This document shows positions 42,456 through 49,982 of a stretch of 64,000 nucleotides of DNA, in pieces (the first letter of the stretch is position 1; each line of letters starts with the position of its first letter). Under the pieces are notes generated by a model, which was given only the letters and a program-made list of their open reading frames with translations, did not search any database and had not been told where the DNA came from. The stretch is taken from positions 62,001-126,000 of the forward strand of contig JADJNX010000001.1 of the NCBI GenBank assembly GCA_016714125.1, given 5' to 3'. The position numbers and the translations under genes were made by a program. This DNA comes from Ignavibacteriales bacterium. Lineage in GTDB: Bacteria > Bacteroidota > Ignavibacteria > Ignavibacteriales > Ignavibacteriaceae.

Positions 42456-43447
42456 TTGTTACCTCCAAGAACTGTTTCAAATAGATTTTCAATTTCAACA
42501 GGTACAATTCCAACCTCAGCACACACGATACCGGCTGCATAATTTGCTATATAAGAAGCTTCATAGATGTTAGCACCCGCGCTTAACGCAAGTGTGAGTG
42601 TTGAGATTACAGTATCTCCCGCACCCGAAACATCAGCAACTTTTCTTGCCTTGGTAGGCATCATTTTTGGCTCATTTTCACGGTTAAAAACGGCAATTCC
42701 GTCTTCTCCAAGGGTTAATAATATGTTTTCTGCTTCCAGTCGATCAAGCAGTATCTCACCTGCTTTGATGGCATCGTCAACTGATTTTATCCTGAATCCA
42801 AGGATATCACTCGCTTCTTTCCTGTTTGGTTTAAAAACAGTAACACCTTTATAAGAGAAAAAATTGTTGAATTTTGGATCAACAGTCACAAGTTTTTTAT
42901 GTTTCCGACACAATCCGATAATTTCAGTAATCAGTGTCGGGGTAAGAACACCCTTGTTATAATCCTGAAGAATCACCGCATCAATTGATGCGATTTCACT
43001 CTCAAGAATCTTAAAAAGTTGCTCTTCGGTCTCTTCTCCGATATAATCTTTTTTTTCACTGTCAATCCTGACAACATGTTGCGACCCGGCAATCACTCTT
43101 GTTTTGAGTGTTGTTGGTCTTGAATTATCAATAACAAGTCCATCAGGATGAATATTTAATCCTGTGAGGAGTGATCTAAAAATCTCTCCTGCTCTGTCAT
43201 TGCCGATGATCCCCAAAGGAAACGGCTCGCCATTAAGATGCAAAATGTTATTGGCACAGTTTGCTGCACCACCAAAACGGTAAAATTCGTTATCAACATC
43301 CACCACCGGTACCGGTGCCTCAGGTGAAATACGCTTTGCACCACCCATAATATACCCATCGAGCATCATATCACCAACTATGGCGATTCTTTTCCCTGAA
43401 AAGGCTTGTTTTAACTCATTTAGTCTTGTATGTTCTATATTTATCAT
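42452..43447 (-). CDS. rfaE1: Heptose 7-phosphate kinase RfaE1/HldA type
   Basis: A 331-residue PfkB-family kinase with GDMMLDGYIMGGAKRISPEA near residue 25, FGGAANCANNI and the catalytic motif DVSGAGDTVISTL near 255. This pattern is specific for D-glycero-beta-D-manno-heptose 7-phosphate kinases. Together with the next gene it feeds the LPS inner core. Intact, with the ATG at 43447. The upstream propeller gene ends 22 bp before it. Confidence 0.93.
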   Translation of the reverse strand: MINIEHTRLNELKQAFSGKRIAIVGDMMLDGYIMGGAKRISPEAPVPVVDVDNEFYRFGGAANCANNILHLNGEPFPLGIIGNDRAGEIFRSLLTGLNIHPDGLVIDNSRPTTLKTRVIAGSQHVVRIDSEKKDYIGEETEEQLFKILESEIASIDAVILQDYNKGVLTPTLITEIIGLCRKHKKLVTVDPKFNNFFSYKGVTVFKPNRKEASDILGFRIKSVDDAIKAGEILLDRLEAENILLTLGEDGIAVFNRENEPKMMPTKARKVADVSGAGDTVISTLTLALSAGANIYEASYIANYAAGIVCAEVGIVPVEIENLFETVLGGNK

Positions 43448-43469
43448 TCTTTAGGTCTTTATCTCAGAA

Positions 43470-44600
43470 TTATTTTTTCGGTTTATTCCCTTTAGGCTCT
43501 TTTTTTGGATCAACTTGTTTCTTCCCGCCCCACGAAGCAAGTGGAGTGGAAACATCGATCCGCCATAACCCGTTTTCAGATGCCAGACAGATATACCTCT
43601 GGTCAAATTCCATCGCATAAAATTGATTTGCCGGAATATTCAGGTCGGCCGGATTGGAAGAAATCACCTTGGCAGAGTTCCGGTCAATTATTGTGACCCC
43701 TCTTCCATATTCTTTTTTTATTTCTTTATCAAATTCATAAGTGGCTGCCCAAACTGTATTACCAATCCGCATCATGGAGTAAACGCCATCACCCCGGAGA
43801 CCGGAACGACTGTCAACTTTATCCCATTTTGCCATCCGGTTAAAACGGTAAACTCCGCCAACATTATAATCAGGCATCTCGGGGGAACGAAAATCCTGAT
43901 TTCCAAACCAGATAAACTCTTTGTCAAAAAGAATGGAATTAACAGATACTTTCATCCCCTCCGACCTGAATGCTCCATCTTTATTAGAGATGAATTCACA
44001 TCTCGAAGGTTCAAAATCACCAAAAGTTTTATCAAATTTGTACATACCACCCTCGGTGACAATCCAGACATACCTGTCTTCTTCGATAAAAAACTTTTTA
44101 ACATTATTGGTTGAAGACTCATTACCACGGGCAAGGTTGTAATCTTCATATTTTTGTCGTTTTACATTAAGTATGGTCATGTTAATAAATCTCCCAATCC
44201 AAAGCAGACCGGTCGATTTATCATATTTTAAACCTCTAATCCAGTTGCCATACTCGCCCCCCTCAGCAAACTTTCTCTTCTTCCAGTTTTCTTTTTCCTT
44301 GTCATAAATCAGAAGTCCGTCACTGGTTCCTGCCCAAACAAAGTCATCGTTCACTTCAATACAATCGATCAATCTGTCTTTGGGTCCCCCTTCTTCTTCA
44401 TTCAGGGAGATCAGTTCATTCGATTTGGTATCATATCTAAAGATCCCGTTTCCATAAGTGGCAAGCCAGAAGTTGGTTCCGTCTTTGACAAAAGCGGTAA
44501 CTTTTGCTCCACCGGCAATTTGAAAAAAGTCGGGCGGTCCTGCAAATACTGAAGTTATAAAAAAAACCGAAAAAATAAAACTTCTGATAATAGACACCAT
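43470..44600 (-). CDS. Exported beta-propeller protein
   Basis: A 376-residue protein starting MVSIIRSFIFSVFFITSVFA, a clear signal peptide, followed by propeller repeats of the two-component-regulator-propeller style (FWLATYGNGIFRYDTKSNEL, FVWAGTSDGLLIYDKEKENW, YVWIVTEGGMYKFDKTFGDF, VWAATYEFDKEIKKEYGRG). There is no kinase or regulator part. The C-terminus is lysine-rich (KKQVDPKKEPKGNKPKK). The start at 44600 lies one base after the panB stop; the open frame extends upstream inside panB and is ignored. Function unknown; a periplasmic interaction or sensor propeller is a fair guess. Confidence 0.75.
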   Translation of the reverse strand: MVSIIRSFIFSVFFITSVFAGPPDFFQIAGGAKVTAFVKDGTNFWLATYGNGIFRYDTKSNELISLNEEEGGPKDRLIDCIEVNDDFVWAGTSDGLLIYDKEKENWKKRKFAEGGEYGNWIRGLKYDKSTGLLWIGRFINMTILNVKRQKYEDYNLARGNESSTNNVKKFFIEEDRYVWIVTEGGMYKFDKTFGDFEPSRCEFISNKDGAFRSEGMKVSVNSILFDKEFIWFGNQDFRSPEMPDYNVGGVYRFNRMAKWDKVDSRSGLRGDGVYSMMRIGNTVWAATYEFDKEIKKEYGRGVTIIDRNSAKVISSNPADLNIPANQFYAMEFDQRYICLASENGLWRIDVSTPLASWGGKKQVDPKKEPKGNKPKK

Positions 44601-44601
44601 A

Positions 44602-45417
44602 CTAATAACTCTCTGCATCGGTCGGGAAATGACTTTCACGAACATCTTCAATATAATTTTTGAAAGCTCCGTCAAGTATATCAGCCAGATTTGCATAATA
44701 ACGAAGGAACTTTGGATGAAATTCTTTGTTAAGTCCAAGCATATCAGGAGTTACAAGAATCTGCCCGTCACAATAGGGACCGGCACCAATTCCAATTGTT
44801 GGAACTGAGACACTCTCAGTCACCCTTTTTGCAAGCTCTCTTGGAATTTTCTCCAAAACTATAGAAAAGGCTCCCGCCTCTTCAAGGATTTTTGCATCCT
44901 TTAATATCTCGTTGGCTTCCTCCTCATCGGTTCCCCGTTGTTTGTAACTTCCAAACTGATGAATACTTTGGGGTGTAAGTCCCAAATGCCCCATTACCGG
45001 AATTCCGTTTTCGGTGATTTTCCTGATGGTTTCAGCAACCCGTTTGCCGCCTTCAATTTTAACTCCACCGGCGGGGGTTTCTTTTAATATTCTTCCTGCA
45101 TTTCTGAAAGCTTCGTCGATACTCAGCTGATATGACATAAAAGGAAGATCAACAATAAGCATCGATCTTGTGACCCCTTTTGCAACAGCTTTTGTATGAT
45201 AAATCATCTCATCCATCGTAACCGGAAGTGTTGTCTCATTTCCCTGGAAAACATTCCCGAGTGAATCCCCAACTAAAATTAAATCGATACCCGCTTCATC
45301 AAGTATCTTTGCCGTGATATAGTCATAAGCTGTAAGCGCGGCTATCTTTTTCCCTTCTCTCTTCATTAAATTCAGCGTTTTGGTTGAAACGCGTTGAAAT
45401 TTACCAAATGTGCTCAT
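44602..45417 (-). CDS. panB: Ketopantoate hydroxymethyltransferase PanB
   Basis: A 271-residue TIM-barrel enzyme that makes ketopantoate from 2-oxoisovalerate, the first step of pantothenate and CoA synthesis. Landmarks are LTAYDYITAKILDEAGIDLI, VGDSLGNVFQGNETTLPVT, PVMGHLGLTPQSIHQFGSYK and the C-terminal IGIGAGPYCDGQILVTPDML. Intact, with normal family length. It overlaps the lipoate/octanoate transfer gene by 4 bp. Presence of panB inside a lipid A/heptose run looks like housekeeping clustering, not a pathway link. Confidence 0.96.
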   Translation of the reverse strand: MSTFGKFQRVSTKTLNLMKREGKKIAALTAYDYITAKILDEAGIDLILVGDSLGNVFQGNETTLPVTMDEMIYHTKAVAKGVTRSMLIVDLPFMSYQLSIDEAFRNAGRILKETPAGGVKIEGGKRVAETIRKITENGIPVMGHLGLTPQSIHQFGSYKQRGTDEEEANEILKDAKILEEAGAFSIVLEKIPRELAKRVTESVSVPTIGIGAGPYCDGQILVTPDMLGLNKEFHPKFLRYYANLADILDGAFKNYIEDVRESHFPTDAESY

Positions 45418-46175
45418 CTGTTTTCCAAACTTTCTTCTAATTTTATCAATTTCTCAAAACCAAGTTTAAACTCCTGCCTGAATCCCTTCACAATCGCATC
45501 ACGTAATTTTATCAAATCCACTTCTTCACCTGTAATGCTTCTTATATCAGAAGTTTTGTCGTCGAGAAGTGAGTGAAGGTCTTTTTTTTCTTCAGGAGTA
45601 AGAATCAAATAATCCACTATTCTTTTATGAAAATCGCCTGTATTTATCGAACCATGTTGCAAGATCACATTCCCGGTTTTACGCTGTGCGCTGCCTATAA
45701 GTTTCCTGCCGTCAAATTTAACTTCCGAACGGGAGGGAACCGAAAAACACGCCGCACTTAAAACCGAATTGTAATGTTGCTTAAAATTTACTTCCTCATT
45801 TTCAAGTCCTGCATCAGTAAGCCGTGGATCAAAAAAGGAGAGTCCACGAAGCAACGCCTCGTTTATCTGCTTATAAGCTCCCTTAGGAGTGAAAGTCCCT
45901 GAATTGATCACTACAGAATAAGTCAGTTCTTCCGAGTGAAAAACTGCCCTTCCACCTGTTGGTCTTTGTACACAGTCAAAACCATCATCACTCAACTTTT
46001 TAAGATCAAGACTCTCAATCGACTGATTTGCTCCGAGTGAGATACAAAAAGGATCCCAAGTGTAGAGCCTGAGGTATATCGATTCAGATTCACTCTCATC
46101 CGCCAACCGGAGATCAAATTCCATGTTGTGGCTGCCGGTATTTGCACCCGTCTCCAGAAAAAAACTTTTCATCAA
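45414..46175 (-). CDS. LipM-like octanoyltransferase / lipoate-protein ligase family
   Basis: A 253-residue member of the biotin/lipoate protein ligase fold. The motif RPTGGRAVFHSEELTYSV, the cysteine in LSAACFSVPSRSEVKFDGRK and LIGSAQRKTGNVILQHGSI are as in LipM octanoyltransferases, where the cysteine carries the octanoyl thioester, rather than in ATP-dependent LplA ligases. It would load octanoate from ACP onto GcvH or E2 domains as the precursor of lipoate. No LipB or LipA is seen in the window. Intact; starts 10 bp after the lpxA stop. Confidence 0.8.
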   Translation of the reverse strand: MMKSFFLETGANTGSHNMEFDLRLADESESESIYLRLYTWDPFCISLGANQSIESLDLKKLSDDGFDCVQRPTGGRAVFHSEELTYSVVINSGTFTPKGAYKQINEALLRGLSFFDPRLTDAGLENEEVNFKQHYNSVLSAACFSVPSRSEVKFDGRKLIGSAQRKTGNVILQHGSINTGDFHKRIVDYLILTPEEKKDLHSLLDDKTSDIRSITGEEVDLIKLRDAIVKGFRQEFKLGFEKLIKLEESLENR

Positions 46176-46185
46176 TCTAATTTTG

Positions 46186-46960
46186 TTACCTGATCAACCC
46201 GCGAGTGCTGTTTGCAATAAATTCGAGGATCTCAATCGCATATTTATCACCGGCAAACTTATTGTGAATCTGCTCTTTAGCCTGGGTAAGATTCAAATTC
46301 GATTGATAAATAAGCGCATATATGCCCTTAATTCGCATGATTTCATCATTTGTAAATCCTCTGCGCCTCAATCCTACAAGGTTTAACCCTTCATATCGAA
46401 GAGGTTCATGCCCTGCAAGAATGTAAGGCGGAACATCCTGAACAGCCCTGTAGTGACCTGCAATCATCACATGTTTACCAACTTTACAAAATTGATGTAC
46501 AGGTGAACAACCACCAATGATCGTGTAATCATCAACAGTTACATGTCCACCAAGCTGCACACAGTTTGCAAGAATAACATTGTCACCTACTCTGCAATCA
46601 TGAGCAACATGCGCATAAGCCATCAATAAACAATTTTTGCCGATTGATGTAAGTCGGGTGTCAACTGTTCCTCTGTGAAGAGTAACAAACTCATGAATTG
46701 TGGTGTTGTCACCGACCACACAATGTGATTCTTCACCGGCATATTTTAGATCCTGCGGAACATTTGAAATGGATGCCGACTGAAAAATTGTGACATTTGA
46801 ACCAATCCTTGCCCCGTCATAAATACAGGTATGGGGTCCAATCTTTGTGTTATCTCCTATCTCAACATCGCCTTCAATTACCACATAAGGAGCAATTTTT
46901 ACATTCTCTCCCAAGCTTTGCCTTGGGATCAATAATCGCAGTGGGGTGAATCTCAGACAT
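46186..46960 (-). CDS. lpxA: UDP-N-acetylglucosamine acyltransferase LpxA (one frameshift)
   Basis: First committed acylation enzyme of lipid A synthesis, about 258 residues. The protein begins MSEIHPTAIIDPKAKLGENV after removing one extra base from the C run 46910-46912 and folds as a left-handed beta-helix of hexapeptide repeats. The catalytic histidine lies in LLMAYAHVAHDCRVGDNVIL, and the C-terminal helices contain YEGLNLVGLRRRGF. The ATG at 46960 overlaps the lpxC-fabZ stop by 8 bp. The shorter unbroken frame starting at 46932 lacks about ten residues of the N-terminus. Confidence 0.95.
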
Positions 46961-48356
46961 TTTTCACCCGATCAACTATTGCTGCAGTGAAATCTGCTTC
47001 GGCAACAAGTGCGCCATCCACAAATATCTCACCACGCATCATTACAAATTTTTTCCGCATCTCTTTCATCTCCACTTCAATACGAAGTACATCACCCGGA
47101 ATAACCGGTTTCCTGAATTTCGCATTATTGATCTGCATAAACAATGCATTTTTTTCTTCCGGCGATTGCAGTGAGTTCAACATAAGAAGTCCGCCTGTTT
47201 GCGCCATTGCCTCAATCAATAAAACTCCGGGCATAATTGATTTCCGGGAAATGTCCGTCAAAAAACGGTTCGTTAATTGACACACATTTTTGTCCCACAA
47301 TTTTTTTGTCAAGCTCCATGTGAATAATTCTGTCAACCAGGAGAAAAGGATATCGGTGAGGCAATATTTTTCTAATTGCATTAATATCGAACACAACCCC
47401 TTCTTTGTTCGCATGTTGATATTTTTTTACAAGCTTTTTCTGCTGGTACATTTTGCGTACCATCTTGGCAAATTCAACATTTGCTTTGTGTCCCGGTCTG
47501 GCAGCAAGAATCTGAGCTTTAATCGGAACCCCTATAAGTGCCAAATCTCCAATTAAATCGAGAAGTTTGTGCCTTACGGGTTCATTTTTAAATCTGAAAG
47601 ATTTGTTGTTCAAAATACCGGTATCACCAAGTACAAATTTTTCGTCAATCCCCAGCTTTTCGCCCAGCTTGTCGAGTTCATCAACTTCAAGGTCTTTGTC
47701 AACAATTACCACTGCATTCTCAAGGTCACCACCCTTAATCAAACCTTGATTTGCGAGCATCTCCACTTCACTCAGGAAACAAAATGTTCTTGCAGGGGCA
47801 AACTCCGAAACAAATTCTTTTTCAAGGTCAAAAAGGCCTGAGTGTTGATTCCAAGTGCCGGATTTTGATAATCCACCATCACGGTAATTCTGTAATTATC
47901 GAGTGGAAGTGCCACGATGTCAACTCCCCTGTCCTCTTCATGATAAGTAACTGTTTGATCTATAATCAGGTAATCTTTTGGTGCATCCTGTTCCACAAAT
48001 CCCGCTGAAAGGAGTCGCTCAACATAAGGCAACGAACTTCCGTCCCCTATCGGGGGTTCTATTCCGTCGAGCTCAATCATCAAATTATCAATTTGAAGAC
48101 CATAAGCTGCGGCCAAAACATGTTCAACTGTGTAAACTTTTGCTTCCCCAATACCAAGGGTTGTCCCTCGGGAAATATCGATTACATGATCAACAACTGC
48201 CGGAATTTCGGGATTCCCTCCCAAATCAGTACGAATAAACCGCAAACCGTAATTTTCGGGTGCCGGCTTAAATGTCATTTTACATTCGTGTCCTGTGTGG
48301 ATTCCAATTCCGGACATCGAAACTTCTTTACCAATAGTGCGTTGTTTTATTAACAT
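46953..48356 (-). CDS. Bifunctional LpxC-FabZ: UDP-3-O-acyl-GlcNAc deacetylase / 3-hydroxyacyl-ACP dehydratase (frameshifts)
   Basis: About 468 residues. The N-terminal LpxC part (1-300) starts MLIKQRTIGKEVSMSGIGIH and has the zinc region VYTVEHVLAAAYGL and EPVRHKLLDLIGDLAL. The C-terminal FabZ part has ILPHRYPFLLVDRII with the catalytic histidine and the SIMPGVLLIEAMAQTGG helix with the glutamate. The fusion is known in Bacteroidetes and Chlorobi-type bacteria and couples lipid A deacetylation to fatty acid dehydration. Breaks: one base missing near 47830-47838 and a net two missing near 47240-47252, within the GHFPGK region. It is the first gene of the long leftward run. Confidence 0.95.
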
Positions 48357-48539
48357 TTGTTCCTTTTAAGCACAATACTGCCAAGTTATAAACAATAAAA
48401 AATTAAACTTTTAATTTACTATATATTCATTTCTTATACAATTGAGAACTTGAGTGGGTTGAGTGGTTGAGAACTTTAGAACTTCAGAACTTTAGAACTT
48501 GAGTGCCTCTTCCCGTGGAGCGGGATAAATATTCGTAGC

Positions 48540-48629
48540 GTCCCGATTGCCGTCTGCAAGATGAATGGGAGGATAGAACGCTTAAATTGTCTGAATCAGG
48601 ATTTTCAAGATTTAAGGATTTGCAGGATT
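48540..48629 (+). repeat. Two-part intergenic repeat module, forward copy
   Basis: Begins with GTCCCGATTGCCGTCTGCAA (48540-48559) and ends with a 44-bp block (48586-48629) starting ATTGTCTGAATCAGG. That block matches the reverse complement of 48789-48832 at 38 of 44 positions. Confidence 0.8.
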
Positions 48630-48642
48630 TCGGCCCGTAAGT

Positions 48643-48670
48643 GTGAGGAGGGGTAATTGTCCCGATTGCC
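48643..48670 (+). repeat. Repeat part GTGAGGAG...GTCCCGATTGCC, forward copy
   Basis: This 28-bp block matches the reverse complement of 48856-48883 at 26 of 28 positions and continues into a second copy of GTCCCGATTGCCGTCTGCAA (48659-48678) identical to 48540-48559. Confidence 0.8.
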
Positions 48671-48788
48671 GTCTGCAAAATGATTAACCGATAGAGAAGG
48701 ATCAAGCCTGCCTGGGCAGGTGCCATGTTCGTTGAAAAATGTCCTTAACCCAGCATTTTCAACCTGCATGGGATAATTTTGGACAAGG

Positions 48789-48883
48789 AATCCTGTGAAT
48801 CCTTTAATCCTGTAAATCGTGATTCAGACAATCTGCAGTTAATCTCCATGAAAATGGCAATCGGGACGATTACCACTCCTCAC
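48789..48883 (-). repeat. Two-part intergenic repeat module, inverted copy
   Basis: On the minus strand this reads the GTGAGGAG/GTCCCGATTGCC part (48856-48883) and then the ATTGTCTGAATCACG block (48789-48832), the same order as the forward module. The two modules therefore face each other and could pair as a long imperfect hairpin. Confidence 0.8.
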
Positions 48884-48904
48884 TCTTGCGTCAAAAATCC
48901 ACAA

Positions 48905-49591
48905 TTACTTCTTAATCTTCCTGTTGTCAACCAATAAAACAAACTCACCCTTTAAAGACTGAGCTACCACCTTATCATAAATCGAACCTGCCGAGCCGCG
49001 CAATATTTGTTCCGTGGGGAGTGTAAGGTCGTAAGCGAGAACAGCCTCCGTTCCGCGGCCAAAATTGTCAACAATATCTTTTATGATATTTTTTAATCGA
49101 TAGGGGGTCTCAAGAAATATTATCAGTTCATTCATTCTTGAAAGTCGATATAACTCTTTTTTTCTGATCTCCTTTTTCACGGGAAGCCAGCCATAATAAT
49201 AAAATTTCTCGGCTCTGAGTGCTGAAACACTAAGCGCAGTAGTGAGGGAGGAAACACCCGGCACGGGGACAATCTGAATTTGATTTGACAGTGCAGCATC
49301 AAGCAGGATATGCCCCGGATCTGCAAACATCGGAGTGCCACAATCGGAAATAAGTGCTACATTTTCTCCAGCAAGAAGTCGATCAATTATCTCAGGGGTG
49401 TTGGCAGCTTCATCATGTTCGTTTAGAGTAACGAGCTCTTTTTTTATTTCCAGTTTGGAAAGTAATCTTCTGGCTTCTTTGAGATCTTCACATACGATAA
49501 AATCGACTGTTTGGAGCACCTTAACAGCTCTGAAAGTGATATCTTCATAGTTCCCAATTGGAGTGGCAACTATGTTGAGAACACCACTCAT
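48905..49591 (-). CDS. rsmI: 16S rRNA (cytidine-1402-2'-O)-methyltransferase RsmI
   Basis: A 228-residue tetrapyrrole-methylase-fold enzyme with the RsmI pattern: LNIVATPIGNYEDITFRAVK at the start, CEDLKEARRLLSKL, LISDCGTPMFADPG, VPVPGVSSLTTALSVSAL and IIFLETPYRLKNII. It 2'-O-methylates C1402 of 16S rRNA. It lacks the C-terminal extension of the E. coli form and ends KGEFVLLVDNRKIKK. It overlaps the small upstream gene by 4 bp. Intact. Confidence 0.95.
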   Translation of the reverse strand: MSGVLNIVATPIGNYEDITFRAVKVLQTVDFIVCEDLKEARRLLSKLEIKKELVTLNEHDEAANTPEIIDRLLAGENVALISDCGTPMFADPGHILLDAALSNQIQIVPVPGVSSLTTALSVSALRAEKFYYYGWLPVKKEIRKKELYRLSRMNELIIFLETPYRLKNIIKDIVDNFGRGTEAVLAYDLTLPTEQILRGSAGSIYDKVVAQSLKGEFVLLVDNRKIKK

Positions 49592-49848
49592 TTTTTCTCC
49601 TGCATGTGTGGAGGCTTAAACCCCCTGTAGGTGTCGTATTTGGGAAAATACTCAATTATGTTGTACTCTTTGTCGCGGATTGTCCCACCGCTTGGATAAA
49701 AATAATAGGTTTCAACATCCTCTGTTGGAGCTGAAGATGGTCTGCCATTTTCTGCATAGAACCGGAGCTTATATCTGCCACCAACATATTCGGCTGAATC
49801 GAGCTGTGTCAGAAAATTTTCATCATTGAATATTAGAAGGTCGTTCAT
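49588..49848 (-). CDS. Small protein of unknown function, coupled to rsmI
   Basis: An 86-residue soluble protein (MNDLLIFNDENFLTQLDSAE, ending GFKPPHMQEKK) rich in aromatic and charged residues, with YYFYPSGGTIRDKEYNIIEY near residue 48. I do not recognise the family. Its stop overlaps the rsmI start by 4 bp (ATGA), the usual sign of translational coupling, so it is probably real and made at similar levels to RsmI. No signal peptide or membrane segment. A strand-rich single domain is likely. Confidence 0.6.
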   Translation of the reverse strand: MNDLLIFNDENFLTQLDSAEYVGGRYKLRFYAENGRPSSAPTEDVETYYFYPSGGTIRDKEYNIIEYFPKYDTYRGFKPPHMQEKK

Positions 49849-49982
49849 TAAAGACTTCTTTTTTTTATTGGATTTTATGATTATTTTAGTGCAAAGATAG
49901 TAATGATTTATTAAAATGTTTTTATCAAATCATTAATTTGTATTTGTCGATTTCTTAAAGCGTTTTTGCCACACATCCATTT

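Larger units (their letters stand above)
48357..48904. other. Repeat-rich intergenic region upstream of lpxC-fabZ
   Basis: About 550 bp without a credible gene between rsmI and lpxC-fabZ. It holds AGAACTT tandem units (48445-48503), two copies of a two-part module in opposite orientation (48540-48629 and 48789-48867), a further copy of one part (48643-48670), a short CCTGCC/GGCAGG hairpin near 48707-48720 and a GTTGAAAAATG/GCATTTTCAAC hairpin near 48731-48762. The lpxC promoter presumably lies in the AT-rich 48357-48440. Confidence 0.7.

Noticed and set aside
48484..48726. Minus-strand open frame of 80 codons between rsmI and lpxC-fabZ
   Set aside because: It lies wholly inside the inverted-repeat modules and has no recognisable protein character.
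48357..48904. Miniature insertion element with terminal inverted repeats
   Set aside because: The inverted parts are interleaved rather than terminal and no target-site duplication is evident, so only a repeat call is justified.
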